Part shown: piece after piece, positions 1 to 14,239 of the stretch
Numbering within the stretch: the first letter of the stretch is position 1
Layout: each line of letters opens with the position of its first letter
Assembly: GCA_022885665.1 (NCBI GenBank)
Contig: JAGQDJ010000622.1
Coordinates: forward strand, 1 to 64,000
Length of the DNA stretch: 64,000 nucleotides
Source: Triops longicaudatus
Lineage: Eukaryota; Arthropoda; Branchiopoda; Notostraca; Triopsidae
Reading direction: 5' to 3'
Notes under the pieces: generated by a model
Seen by the model: only the letters and a program-made list of their open reading frames with translations
Told to the model about the DNA's origin: nothing
Database searches by the model: none
Made by a program: the position numbers and the translations under genes

Positions 1-93
1 AAAATGGCTGCAGCTCCTCGGCTGAAATTAAATAAGTCTTCTCGTGCAAAGAAAACCTTGTTCAACGGCGCATCTTCTTCGAGTGACGCATAA
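1..93 (+). CDS. C-terminal end of an unrecognised gene, cut by the window edge
   Basis: Frame 1 is open from the window edge to a TAA at 91-93. It encodes about 30 residues rich in K, R and S (core LKLNKSSRAKKTLF, ending GASSSSDA). A canonical AATAAA follows at 212-217, about 120 bases after the stop, as expected for a short 3' UTR. The ATG at 4-6 is internal to the open frame and is not evidence of a start. I do not recognise the tail; a basic, serine-rich C-terminus would suit a nuclear protein, but that is inference. It could also be a chance open frame of 30 codons. Confidence 0.35.
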   Translation, partial: KMAAAPRLKLNKSSRAKKTLFNGASSSSDA

Positions 94-3072
94 AATTACG
101 CGCTTTAACTTTAAAAACATAATCCAGTATCAAAATATAACCCAGTGTCCCCCATTTAGCGGACAGTTTTTTATCTTTATATAATTATATTGTTCTGTGT
201 TATAATATATCAATAAACGTCTGAAAGTAACAAGGTTTACTTCTGTGTCATAGCTCACCCGAGGTGTGTCATAGTACCCTCCAAGTTCGGGTATTATGAC
301 ACACAGACGACTTCTGGGAAAACTTTTTTTTACAATTGAACGATTTTCTCGAGGAGTGGGGAAAAATTAGCACAAGTACCGGAAAGAGCTCAGTACAGAA
401 TAAAGTTGGAATAATTGATATTTGCTTATAACTTTTGTAAGGAAAAAAGTTTGAGTGAAAAGTGTGTCAAAGCACCCGACTCTCCCCTACGTCTTAATGC
501 GACTTTTTCTGCTAGGGCTACATTTTCATTTCTAAATTTATATTATATCCTTCTATAAGTCACATTCTAACGTAAAGGTAATAATCGTGCAAAATATTTA
601 GTTTTTCCTCTAAAGCAATAAATTCGAAAACAAAATAGTTTAGAAAAATGTTTAGAAAAAGAAAAATGTTTTTCGCAGAAAGTTCCTCCAAAAGTGTGAA
701 GAACTTATTACGGTGAAGAACTAGGTTAGTTAAGAAGTGTTTACTGCAATGAGCCAGTTCGGAGATGAGTGAAGTCTGTTAAACTTTAAGGCCAAAAAAA
801 AAATAAAAAGATAAAAGTCGAATAAAATGAAGATACAGCTGTTGAGTCAGGAAAAGAAACGCAACATGTGTGACATTCATAGGAAGTTTCTCCCTAATTT
901 GTAAACAAGTGTTGGACCATGTCAAGAGGGGTACAATTACACCATCCTCTCCTCTCTTCTCCATGTCGAATTGAATGGACTGTCCGCTTTACCAAACTCA
1001 CAGTGTGTGCGATGAATAGGTAGTGGCCAAAAACAAAAAAGAGCGAGGGCTCAGATCCAAAAGCTTAGAGTGTATCTGTAACTCTATATGACTAAGTTAA
1101 ATGCCGTATTGGCCTCACCGACCCCAACCACACTGAAACAGCCCTATGGAAGTTGATCACAGGGACGAAGGGGTGAGGGTTGTGGAGGGGGGGGGGGGCG
1201 AGGGCTAAATGAAAGGTAGGACATATACATGCAAGTAAAAAGGGGGCAGGGAGTTAATAGAGAGCGTGTGACTTTACAAGTTGGCCCACACGTGTTCCCA
1301 TTTGGCCCCTCCATGGCGAGTTAATACGCTGATTGACACCCTATGGTTCTTTCAATCTCCGTCACTAGGAATCACTTGATTCGCTCGGCTCACTTAAGGT
1401 GCTACGCTCATTAAGATAAGTACATTAGCGCAATGTTAACTTCTAACTTACTTGCAACCAACTTTGGACTCCTAAAAACTTCGGAGTACGACGATGTACC
1501 ATCCACATGTGCCTTTCCCAGCTGGAAGCACTGAAGACCGTTTCGAAGATCTATAGCTCAAGTCAGAGCTGTTGTCAAAATCAGTTTTAATCATCCATTT
1601 GATTTTACGATCACGGGTTCCGTGTTAGGAAACGTATGATGATGCTTAGATTAGCCGGCGCAAACGCTTGAGTTCTTTCGGCTGAAATTCATTTCACCTT
1701 TAAGATGCTCATTCACAAACGTAACATGCGAGATTTATTGCATATTTAATGCAAGCCAATAAGAACTTGTTGCAACCAATACAAGAAAAATCAAATAAAA
1801 GAAAACACTGAAAGTATTGAGAAAAGTACAAAATGGTAAGAATGTTGGAAAAAGTGAAAAGAATATGAAGTTTCCGTCACCCCACGTACCCAGGGTTGTT
1901 ATGGGGCTTTTATCCTCCCCCGAACCAATATCCTGGGTATGGTCCTGATTTCCGTATTTATAAAGTTAAGTAAATTCAACTTCGGAGACAAAACGAGGAG
2001 TCTACAGAGCGGTATGTCAAGAATTTCTTAAAGTTTGTGCGAAAGTATCAAGAAAAAAATCGGATTTTGTAGTTGTAAACTGCATCTTTTTCTTTTTGGT
2101 TTTGCCCTGGCAAAGAAACAAAATCACTGGTTCAAATCGTTGTGTTTTTGTTTGAACGTTGAAAAAGCAGAAAGAGAACGGAAGATTGAATGCTTGTGTA
2201 ATACCGGGCTGTTAATCCTATTTGCGGACCTGAGTCCTTTGCTAAGAGCAGCGATTAACCACTCTTCCTACCTTCTCGTTAGGGGTTTGAACTGTTGCTT
2301 GTCGGTGGAGAGGAAGGAGGGTGGATATGGGGGTGTGGAGTGTTAAGTCGGGATGGAAGGGAGATTTGGGCTGGTTAGGAGGGGGACGGTGTGAAGTGTT
2401 AGGACAAGGGCGTCTGAAACACACGACCTAACACAGTCATGTCAACAAAAACGCATTTGCTTAGACCCGGAACTTATGTTATCCTAACGCCCTTGAAGTT
2501 TTGCCGCCCACCCATTTATGTAAAGTTTTCTTCTCGTTAACCGAGTAGAATCACAATGTTTTTTGAAGATTTGTGAAGATTTGGCTCATTGTATCAAGTA
2601 GCTTGTGGGTTTTCCTCATTGAAAACGGATTAAAACTCGAGGACCTTAAAAAAAGAGAGAGTGTTAGTTTAAATTTCTCGGTGCGATGAGAACATACGTG
2701 GGAAAGGATTCACGCACTCGTTTTGGAGAAGTTAAACTTAAGTTTGAATAGTGTTGATAAACACCATTCGGACGTTTGAATTTGTAACTACGCAATTTTA
2801 ATTTACACGGGGTGATCAAGAAGTTTGAAAAGGGTGACTAGAGGGTTCCTAGCAATGGAACTTCAAAACGGTAGCTTGTGCCAGATTTTCGTTTTTCGTA
2901 CTAACAATTTGCATCGCTACTATACGTTTGAAAACGGTCTCGAACGCATTTTTCTTTATTATGTCTCAAAAGTTGTTAGCAGCAGTTTTGAATAAACGAG
3001 TAGTAACTGTCTGCCCATGCTTTTTACTTTTTTTAAATCCTAAACCTATAGTATTTTTTTCCAACTACGTTT

Positions 3073-3109
3073 GAGTGAAACAAGATGACAACGAGCAATG
3101 CTCACGCTG
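3073..3109 (+). repeat. Degenerate fragment of the SINE-like family seen at 53.9 kb
   Basis: The stretch GTGAAACAAGATG followed by ACAACGAGCAATGCTCACGC resembles the core of the element at 53908-53981 (GTGAAACGATGTACGGCAAC then GAGCAAAGCTC), with several substitutions and a small deletion. No target duplication can be recognised. I treat it as an old copy; the match is short enough that coincidence is possible. Confidence 0.35.
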
Positions 3110-6100
3110 GGAATTAATATACACACGTAAAAAATACTTCTTAAAAATTGTAGTTGACCAAGCGGTAATTTAGTTAGTTTTTAGTGCGTAGAAGAAAGCA
3201 GAAATGAAATATCTTCGTATTGCACGGAAGTGTTATGAACGGAAGTTTTGGGATTTCCCTTCTTGTGGCTGTTTATCAATAAGTGATATCTCGGCAGAAA
3301 TACGTTACATGCATACAGGTTGATACCTTTGTAAAGAAAATTGCAAATCCGTGCAAAAGTACGGATATACACTTGGAATGCTAAGAAAATCACTATTTGA
3401 GCCTCTAACGGGGAATCGGAAAGCGTTCATGGTTCGTAACATTTATGCCACTTAGCAGACGCCATTGTATTCTATGAAACCGAAAATGTTAGGCTCCGTG
3501 CTGCAGTATGTGATAAAGGTAAATGTCAAAAGCAGCGGCAAATGTTTACGAGATCCAGGTTGTTGTTGACAATAAAGTAAACGATCAGTGCTATTAATGA
3601 TTCTTTAAACGTTTGAAAAAAAGCGCGTAATCAGCAAATTGTAAATTAAGGTATAGGTATAGAGTCGTGCTTCCCGAACTGTAAAGCATACCTGTGCTAG
3701 TCATCGTTTCCTGAAATAATGACATGGACAGAAGAAGAAACGCTTACATTTTGCAAGGTTTGGGGTACCTAAAGGAAGTATTATCAATGAAGAAAAAAGA
3801 TCTAATGTGTTTAAAAATTATACCGAAAAAAATTCCCAGGATCTTCAATTTGTATGCCTAGGCTTAACTTCTGTTACTATTTTATTATCTTTATTTTATA
3901 AATTATCGTTTCTGTTAAAATTACCCTGCGTCATAATGTTCCTAATCTTGTAAGTTGCGAAGAAATATTAGGATACGACTATGAGGCTATATGTTGTTTA
4001 CTGAAGATTCTCTCTTTCGTAACAGAACGTGAAAAATACTCGGTTTTACTTAACTAACATGTTTTGCTTGAGATTTTCTTTGTTTGTCGTAGAGGGGAGA
4101 AATGGATAACGCAAAAAAAAAATGAATGAAAGATGATTTCGTTGACGCCAAAGAGTGTCGTTTGCTTTATCCCGGGATGTTTTTTCAAGAAGTGGCGAAG
4201 AAACCGGTCAATTTTTCTATAAAGGATGACACACGACAGCCGCCGTGAAAGGAAATGTAAGGTGGCTTTTCAGGAAAAAATCCCTTCAACGTGTTCATGA
4301 ATATCTTGGATCCGCTTTTTGATCGAAAGCACGGACTTGGTTGCCGGATGCTGACGAATTTCTTTCAGCAATTCGGTAGCGGAGGATTTCCAGAGGGTGT
4401 GAAGAAGACATAAAGTGTTTTGAGGAAAAGTTGGCGTTTAATGTCTGTTAGAGGAGGGGAAAAGGCAAAGAAATGCGGAGCAAGACTTGTCGATTAGTCG
4501 AATGTAAACAACGTTTTTTTCTCTTGTTTGTATTCTATGAATTGGAAGAGGTGTCCTTTTTAAGAATCCATTAAAAGATTTAGCAGAAAGAATACGATCA
4601 AACTATTATCACAAGATCTTTTTTTTTACCTTTGTAACACTCAAGCTGTTTGATCTAAGCCATCTCTTTAATGTTAAATACCAGGTAGAATTCGGTTAAG
4701 GCATGTTTAAATTGGACTTGTTAGTCAAGAGTATTCTACTAGAGTTTCTGAAAACCTATTTTTGTTTCCATTCTGTTCGATTTTGTATGTTTTATAAGCA
4801 TTACATTGATTGTCTATTTCAGTGTTTCAAACATGTCACCCTTTCAGAAATCTCCTATCGTAAAGAACATAACGGTTGAGTGCAGGAGATTCTGTCAGTA
4901 GCTCTTACAATAAATATACTGAAGGCTAAAATAAAATTTACTATGCATAGGAAACCAAGTTCTCATACACAAATGCTCGAATTGTTAAAATGGAATGCAT
5001 GACCTCTGTGAACTGAATCTATGCAACGCGAAATCCTGAAGGAAAACAGGACTGGCCGAGTCAATACTGAACGGTAAATGACGCTCTAGGGTTGCGATTT
5101 TGTTGGTAGTCAATGGAAACAAACCAACAGTGCAACAAAGCACCTCAGCTTCAATATGTATGACTAAGCCCATAAGTGTGATTCGAATTTTCGCATGAGG
5201 AAGCCTACAGCTTTTTAGGAACCAGTTTTTACTTCCGAAATTGATTCTTCTTTCTTCGCCATGTCCATCTAACTTCACTCTACTCCCCAGATCACATTTT
5301 CCCGATACTTTTCCGACTCTCTGAACAAAGGCAAAAGAACTACCCCAAGAACATAACTTTACACCTTCCATTTCATCTACGACAGAAAATCTTTCCCCAA
5401 TACGTACCTAGTATCTTTTGCATTCATACTCTCCTTTCTTCTCCTGCAACACTTTTTTTTATAGGAATTCAAAACTCGCACCTTTCAGGAGGGGTGTGAG
5501 GCTGGAGGGTTAGCTAGTGGGCGCAATCCCATCACTTGGGGTCACTTCCTATTGGATCGTTAAGCGTCCTTTTGAACGAAGCTGGTTAGATTCAGCCAAA
5601 TAGGCGGGGCTTTCCACTTTTCCCTCCTAACCACCCGTTCACCTTTCACGCCCGTTGCGGGGTGTGCACATATTACTTTTCGAAGAAATGGCGGATCCGT
5701 ACGACATTTTGGCTCCTTGCAACTCCTCGTCCTCCTCCTTTATCAGCTAACATTCTCTCGCTCTTACAAAGCCTCGCCCCTTTTTGCTTCTATCGTTAAA
5801 AGAAATAAAAGAACCGACCCTACTTTTCTTTTTCGCTTGGTAGAACCCTGCGGGGGTAAATCTTCCCGACGTTGGCCCTAAATGGGGTGGGTTGGTTTCG
5901 GAGACTCCGCTCGAGGCGATTCAGCTGGCCAAGTTCACACGGCCTTTTGTGGCCAGGACCAAATCCCAAGTCACCGCCTTCTCAGCGCCAAAGCTTCGCG
6001 GCTCCAATAGTGCTTGTGTATATGTGCCAAACTCTTTTGGGCAACTTTTGACGCAGGAAAACTCACCAACTTTGCAAATGTTTATTTTTTTCCTCTCTTA

Positions 6101-9100
6101 CAATAAGTCAAATTCATGTACACATGACAAATTAAAATAAAATGAAGAAAAAGGGATAATTTTAGCACCGACGTAGTCTTAAGGTTACCTCTTGATCCTT
6201 AAAAAGAATTTCACATCCGCATCATTGGCGTTAAAAAGGGGTGGAGAATGATTCGCTGGATGCTAGGTAAGAAGTTGGGTTTCCTAGTGGAATTAAAATA
6301 CAGGAATTGCTTAAATTATTAAACTATATGATAATAAGGATTTGCTGAGTGACTAAAGTTGTGTTCCCAGCATAGTGAATATAATAAACGGGTAAATGGA
6401 GCCATAAGCACAGTTGCTTCTGGTGTCATGACTGGGAGGACAATTCTTTCTCCGCAATATTCGGGTCTGAATAGCTTCCCGCTTTGCTTCACCTTGGTCA
6501 TTCATGGTACACAGCAATACCTGTTATCTTATAGAGGACTTCCAAAAAGCAATCTTGGGAAGCCCATAGCTTATCCGAGCTCAAAACCCGTATTCGAAAA
6601 GGAAATGCACCATTTCACTACAGCTGTTTCTTAATTTTCAGCCTGTCGTTAAGAGTAGTTGCCATTTTCCACAGCGTAGAAAGTGACCGAGAAGTACTCA
6701 TTCAAACAGAAAATACTGTAATTATAAACATTGAAGCTTTCTTTTTTCTCATGAAACCATGAAACCGTACTTTTAGAATTTTGCAGAACCTTTGATGGGC
6801 TTCTCTTTTGCTGATATCATAAAATTCATTGTTGGTTGTGTCTTTTTTGTTATTGTTTTGTCCTCGTCTTTAATTAATTTCTGTCATTTTGAGTTTTATA
6901 GCTCTGTTTAAAAACGAAGTGCTTGTGTATGATTTGAAAACTTAACAGAAATGTTTCGTTGCTAAACGGTAAGGACGTTTAATTCCAAACACCTTGCTCT
7001 CTGCACGCGCTAAATCTTAGTTCTTTGGAAGAATTCACTAGGGTCAATGTAGTAGCATGCTTGAAAGCTTTGACAAGTAGGTTGCTGTGAAGAAATTCAG
7101 ACGCCAATCAGTAACGGAATGGCTCACCAAGAGTGGACAAGCCTTCTATGAGCGCTGCGTCGAGGATCGAAACACAACTCAAATTAAGTTTATCCATGTT
7201 TTATTTTTTACATGGGGCACCGCGATCTGGAAAGCATGTCCGCGATCTTGCACTGCAGCTAAAGATACGAAGAAAGCGAAACGGCGTCCTTGCTAAATCT
7301 AGGCTACCTTGTTTAAGCCTGTAGTCGCTCTTGCCTACATCCTGCGCCTATGTTCGTTTCACTGGCTCACGTAAGTATATTGGAGCTTTCATGTTTTGCA
7401 ATTTTGGGCAAAAAGGACTTCTTTCGGGTTCGACACACGTGGCACTTCGCCACTTTGCTATCATGTCCAGTTCGGTACTGATGTCAATAGGAGGTTTTAA
7501 ATTTGAATTACTGAAATTATATTGGATTCTTTATTCTTTTATTATCTCTGCTTGTCCTATTAATAGCGTCGGTTTGAATGAAGAGAGCAGGGCCTACTTT
7601 TATTTCCCCATAATCCCTCAAAGGAACTTATTGTAGTTTGAGGTTCCAAAATAAAAAACGTGAGACTAATCAACTACGTGGACCGTAACCGTTTGATATA
7701 TATTACCTGATTACCTTATTTCTTAGTGATAAGCTCCCAGTAATGTCTTGTTTGTGGTTACAACTGCAATCGCTTATTTCCCGTAAAACACAAGACACTA
7801 TACGTCTTTTGGCAACCAATCCCATATACAGGAGTGGTTGCTTTTATCGACATGTCGATAGGTAGCTGTTCCTACCTACTGAAATTTCTTCTTTGCATCT
7901 AAAATCCATTTAAAATAGGATTGGGCTGCTTTTGAGATCTTTGTCTTCTCCGACTCACTTTTCTGAGGGGCTGGAGGCGAAGTATCAATACGTAACCCAC
8001 CCAGGGTACCGCGTACGCTAACTGCTCCGGTGAACCTTTTTCTACGCGTAGCTATGTTTTAGCTAATAGACTAAGCTGGAACTAGTAACCGGGTATCGAA
8101 GGCAGCGGGTGGTAGGGGGTAGAGTGTGTTCCGCGTAAAAACGGGTTTTCAGTTCTACTCGAATGCAATAGTTTTGACACATTATTGTCACTGTCAGAAA
8201 AATAGCTAGGGAGAGGGTAAAATTTAGAGACGAAGAATAGGATGCCGAATTAGCACGTTAGATTGAGCAAGGGATCTAAGCATTGCATGAAAAAAAGTCC
8301 TCCAGAAGTTATATGCACGCTTGCAAACACTCGGCAATTAAGAGTCATTAATTTGTGATTCGTTCAAATACAGTTCGCCACAGAGTACATACCATCGTTG
8401 AGGCTAATGTACCGTTACGGCAAGGTAGGGTAGAAGAATTAAAACGCAGGATCAAAATGAAAGCTTGTTGCCACGTTAGTGATTCTTACCGAAGCAAAGT
8501 TTCCAATTATTTAATTTTGGGTGTTTTCGTGATGAGAAACATTGAAAGGCCGCAAATATTTGAGTATAGCAGCGGTTGTACTGGATTCGACGTGTCTTCC
8601 TTTTGCCATAGCGTACAGTAGATGGATTTTAAAGAGAAAGAGCTTTCTATACGACGATTCTTTTATCCGAAATTCTTAAGGGACAACGAAGTCCTTGCAC
8701 TTTTGTTCAGAAGTTCAGGTCAATGCGGTCCGCTGTTATAGAATTGGCTTCGATTATGCATTTTCGCTATTCTCAAAAACTTTTGTAAAATCAATTATTG
8801 ATGTCAATGATTACTAACAAGTAATTGCTTTTTCTTTTGCTAAAGCACGATATTTATTGATTAAGAAAACGAAGTAAATGAAACGGTCAATAGGCACTTT
8901 TGCCTACAATGATTTCGAAATGAAAACAACAAAAAATTATAAAGCTGTTGGCGGACCCTTACAGCTAATTAAAACTACAATAAAATATATACTTATTAAT
9001 ATTAATATTACTTCGTATGTTACAAAGTATGCCACAAAAATGTTATCGTAGACATGAGCATTCTAGCGAATGTTGAAGTTGAAATTTTCGTGTGATGCGA

Positions 9101-12100
9101 AGTAAAGGGCAATCAAAGGACAAGTAGTAAGAGGAGTAATTAAATCGCAGTAAGGGTAAGCTTTCACCAGAATTTTGCATACAAAGTAGCATGAAAGTTC
9201 TAATGCGAAAGACTGCCACAAAGACTTTTCAAAATGTAGAAACAGTACAGAAGAAAGATTCCGGTGATTCGGCGTGGACTGATTTTATCCAAGCGTTTAG
9301 CGCTTCTGAACTCCTAGCTCCTGCACTCATTTTGTAACTCTCATTAAGCTTCATATCCCCAAATCACGTTTGATTGTAGGCCTGATTGTTTACCATAAAC
9401 CAAAACTTCGCTCACGGCAGCCCAATTGGTAAATTCGTTTCCCGTTAAATTCTCAATTCTCTTCTGTCTTCGTCCTTCTATGTTCCTCATTTCGCTGCTC
9501 TATTACCCGGGTTTCCCATTTAGGACTCCTTATTGTCTCTAACTGCCTAAGCTATTACTTCTACTCCTAGCGGTCTATCCTCGTTTCACTTTTTGCGTGC
9601 TGACGTGAACGCTGAGGCAAGCAATAGTAGACTTTGGCCTCCCAGAATGCGCCGTTTGGCGCCTGGGGCTACAAAATCTATGACCTCCCGTCAGGTTACC
9701 TAAAAGTATTCGCCTCGAGCGGGAATCACATACCCCGAGTTTTGCCCTACGGCGAATAGCTGACAACAAAACCAACCACTAGCTGGAAGTTTGAATCGAA
9801 CCCCAGGTGGCCCAAAATGAGATTGGTTTTCGAGAAGGAGAAGGAAATCAGGTCCATTTTCTGACGGATTCGATTTCGCGGGTTGCATGCCTTGTTCACA
9901 GTTTATATTACAGAAGTTCGGGGAAAGTATCCACCAATTATTGCTGAATTACTGAAGTTCCTTAATCTCACTCAACTACAATAATTTTCTGCAGCTTTCT
10001 TATGTTTTCGTACCCGAAACAATATAGCCATGTTTATACAAAATATACCAAAATTACTTATCTGTAGATCGCACAAGTGTTCGGGATGTTTTATCAAATA
10101 AAACTCGTTCAGTTTTTTTTTAAGTTTCAGTTTTCACGGTTCTCAAAATAATAATATTTATTTCATTTGAAATGGAAAAATTACCAAACAGATGTCAATA
10201 TCAAGGCGAAAATACTTAATTTTAGCAAAGACCCTTAGAAACAATCGCTAAATTGGTAAAAAAAAGCGGAAGGACAAAATAAAACAAATAAATAGCGAAA
10301 GCAAATGTGGTTAACAACATTTAGAAGTAGTTGGGATTCACCTTGGCATATATCCTGATGTTTATCTTCCACGTTGAAGAGCTTCGTGCCGGTAGAAGTT
10401 TCAACCCGCGTGCTACTGAGGTCTTCCAGCTTTTATGGGAAAGAACGAACGGAAAGCTATAAAATCCTCCCGAGGTTTTGATGAAGCTTTCGACACGTTT
10501 TCCAATGACTATGAAGCTTACACAATGGGAAACGATAATGTAACTGAAAACGGTGGAAGGGATACTAAATTACTGGAGAAGAATGAGTGGCAGCGCAATA
10601 GGTAATGTGAACAGACATTTAACGAGAAATGTAGAGAGTAAGGTGAGAGAAGGGCACAAATGGATACTAGTGTGTAGAAAGTTATAAGCAAATTAATGGA
10701 GTGTGCAGGCAACAGATACAGTAGACATTGTCGAATGGCAATAAAATCGAAGATGGTAGGAGTGCCAAACGAGTTACAGGGTAAGTTATAAACTTCTTAA
10801 ATCACGAACGCTGTAAGCTAAGCTTCAAAACGTAGAACTGCGAAATGTTATTCAGAAACTGAGCTAACCTTAAATGAAGACTTAGAAATATGTCTATTTC
10901 TATCCTAGTATATCAGTTCTAGTATCACAGCCATGCTTAGGACAATGCCGGAGAGAAAAGAAACGAGGAAAGTAAGGCCAAGCTTGCATGCCAAGAGGTT
11001 ATCATTCCATCAACCCCCTTGGCTGCTCCATATTGCGTTGTGTGTCTGTCCTATGAATCTTATTTGTTGCGTGGAATATCTCCCTCTTGGCTTGAATAGA
11101 ATCGCCTAAGGGCTTTTGCAGAACCAAGGAGAAAATGCCGCTGGTGCAGCAGCTTTTTTGTAATGGAGGTTGCAATATACCAAGCAAAGAGTACAGACTG
11201 AAAGGGGGAGTTATGGGGGTGGGAGTGAGCCCAAGGGGGGAGGATGGGCAGAACGAGACCACATAATGGGCAAAAGAAAGAGAGTCAGGTGTGCGATTCC
11301 CACGACGTCCTTTGCCTTTCGAGCGTCGACGGATTACACGGCCTCTGCCTTTCACACTCTATCACCGACATAGAAATGGCAAGAGAGGGCCGTGGCCCCA
11401 TCAGCCCCCTCTCTTATCCGTTAGAGAAAGAGGAATCAAGTAAGACTCCAACCAGAGAGCGACATAGACACGCCTCGCTGAATTTCGAAACACTAAACAA
11501 GAGACTTCGAAAGGTTCTAAGGGTAAAAGGAATCATCATCCATGTCAACTGAACAGATTACATACCCCGACATGGTCACAAAGAACGCAGGGTTAAATCC
11601 CCAGACCCTTAACCCCGCACCCCCTTTACCCTACCTTTCAAACAAGAAAGCTATATATGCAGAGAAAAATGACGGCATGAGAGTCAGCGCAAAAAGTGAA
11701 GTAATTTCTAAGTTGCGGAAGCAATTTGCCACGTGAAAAGATAAAAAGGCGTGGCTTTTTCTAACGTACTGTGCTTTAGAAGCTGACTAACAATTAAGAC
11801 TCATTAGAAGTTCGCGACTAGCACGTCCATAAACTTATTCTGCGGAAAAAGTAAGAAGTGCTTAGAAAATGCATAACAGAATAAAAGCACAAAATTATAA
11901 AATATTTGAAAAAGAGTCATTCTTGTAAATAAAAAAGTATCGCCTTAAGAGACGTGGTGATGCCATTCACCCCTTGCTTCGCTAAGCAATATGTCACTTG
12001 ACAAATTGCGTACTTGGCTATTTTTTAACCCAAGCGTCTTCATCTCGCTGTTTGCCGCTTTTGACAAAAACATTTATATTAAAAATTTCGTTGTTAATTT

Positions 12101-14151
12101 CATGCAGTGCATAAATTATGACATATTTAAGTAGCCAGGTCTAAAGGGTGGGAATTAAAATTGAAAAATAAAACCACAATTTTATTTCTAAAGTATTTTT
12201 GTTTTTATAATTCCGTTACTCTCCTTTCTTCCTAGAGGCCGAGCTTGATGTACCTATCTAAACAAGTTGTAACGCAAATCTAACATTCCTAACATATTTT
12301 AACTCAACTTGACTGAAGAAAGGATGAAAATACTTAAAATAGGTATTCTTGTTAACCCATAATATAGCCACAAGGTGAAAATAGAGAAAGAAATTTAAAT
12401 TACTCTTTGTATGTGGCCAACCCATACGTTGAGTTGCAGATTGACAATGTGCTTTACATTTTGCAAAGTATTGCACAGCCAGAATTATAAAGAGAAAATT
12501 TTTGAAGTAGTTTCGATGCATTAATTTTTTCTATAGTTTCGATATGCTGGTTATTTACGTAAAGACCGGGATTTATTTGTTTGAGGTTATCGCTTTCATG
12601 TAAAGTAAAGTCTGTCGATAAATCTATCCCTCGATAGTGAAGATTAGTTTTGGAAATCCTTGAAGCGCTGGAAAACTTAAAACGTATGAAACCCGACTTA
12701 CTATATTTCAAAAATCTGCTCTAAAGTTTGGCTTCTACTATCTATTTTTGTATTGCTAAATGTTAGGAAACCTTTGTTGGGTCTTCTTTTCAAGATGAAA
12801 ATTGCTTCTCGTCGCGATCAGATTGCTTAATCGTAGCGCCAGTAATGGTAGTCAGAAAATAAAGGATATAACTGTAGGGTAATTCGTGTAAGCCGAGTTG
12901 GTAGAATCTCGTTACGTAGAATGGAGTTACGAGCTGAAGCCTTGCGAAGTACCTGGTCATACAGCGGAAGATTACTATTCAACGAAGTTAAAATAATCGC
13001 ACTATAGTCTGGAATTTTTGAGTCTGGAGAAGAAACGGCGCCATTTTTAGGGATGCAGGGGAAGCTGTAAAAGTATATCGTGTCAATCTGCTATTACGTC
13101 GCCTCAGGTGAGAGCAGTGTAGGAAATTTCTAGCCATTGATTGTCCCTCAGGCGAAGAAGTTTCGCGGGAAAAGACATTAAGGCCTCATGGCCTGGTGTC
13201 TTCCTGTAACAGTCGTGCTCAGCGTCCGAAGTTGCTGGAACTTTCTATTACCCTAAGGATAACAAAAGGGCGGGAAAATACAACGTAGACTGATGCTTTT
13301 CGGTTTCCCAGCCAACGACAATAGAGCAAAAGGAGCTTTGAGAGCAAGCTGTTCTTGTTTGGGGCGTTTTACGGTCAAGAGATACTAAACGACAACGAAC
13401 GCGAGAGTGTAGGTAAGCGTGTGTATGTATATATGTACGAGGATGCTGAAAAAACAAACGTGATGGCGAAAAGCGAGCTAGGCGTGCATTACGACCAAGA
13501 AGATTTTATATAGCAGTAACCAGTGAAACTTTCCAAGGTATAGGAGTCGCTACTTGTCCTCCTTAATGTGAGCACACACGGTCATTGATCCAGCAAGGTT
13601 GGTGGTGGAGGGTTGTAAACGCCTGAGGGGTCTATAAGTGGTGGAGAAGCTCCAAGTCATTTAGCTCCGATCCGATACGGCTGGGTCGGGTTGTTTCCGA
13701 GTTCTAATGGGATCATTGCATGAAAAGGGAGCTAGCGGCTACTTTGCAACAGCTGGGAAGACAACAGCTAGCCGACAATGGGTTGAAGAAAGGCGTTTTT
13801 CTTCTCTGTTAGCAGACCTGACATCGATCTTGAGTTTACTGGTTGATTTTGGCCGGTTTTGCTGAGAGGAAAGAAGCTCCATAGCTGTGGGAAACATAGC
13901 TCAAGTTGTTTTCCGCTAGTAGAGAGATTTTTCAGTTGAAAGGTGTGAGTAGTAGGTTAAATTGGCGCAGGGGAATTAAACTTTTGGCGGCAAGATTCCT
14001 TCAGGTTTGTGACAATGTAGGTGAAGTAGACATCTAATTTCGCAATCCCTTGGATTCGTTTCGGCCAATCGAGGAGAAACTAAAGGGAAGATACCCTATT
14101 CAGTAAGAACTATTGTTTTACGGATCGTATGTCTACTACATTAATAGTGCT

Positions 14152-14239
14152 CAGGACTGTAGCCAGGGGGTTAGGGGTTTAACCCCCCTCTCCCGAAACT
14201 ACATCCCCTGCCCAAAACAAAACCCTGGCTACGGGCCTG
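14152..14239. mobile_element. Short hAT-like MITE, CAGGCCCGTAGCCAGG family
   Basis: An 88-bp element with imperfect terminal inverted repeats: CAGGACTGTAGCCAGG on the left, and CAGGCCCGTAGCCAGG as the reverse complement of the right end. The flanks carry a probable 8-bp target duplication, ATAGTGCT on the left and ACAGTGCC on the right (6 of 8). The CAG-type termini and 8-bp duplication fit hAT superfamily MITEs. There is no coding capacity, so it would depend on a transposase elsewhere. Related copies lie at 40619 and 44503. Confidence 0.6.

Noticed and set aside
1881..1950. Possible further CAGG...CCTG MITE
   Set aside because: Inverted segments (ACCCAGG and CCTGGGT) are short, and the termini and flanks do not match the other copies well enough.
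4985..5371. 128-codon minus-strand frame as a gene
   Set aside because: No recognisable domain, signal or exon context; its length is compatible with chance over 16 kb.
9793..9801. tRNA B-box-like motif on the minus strand
   Set aside because: The preceding sequence does not form acceptor, D or anticodon stems.
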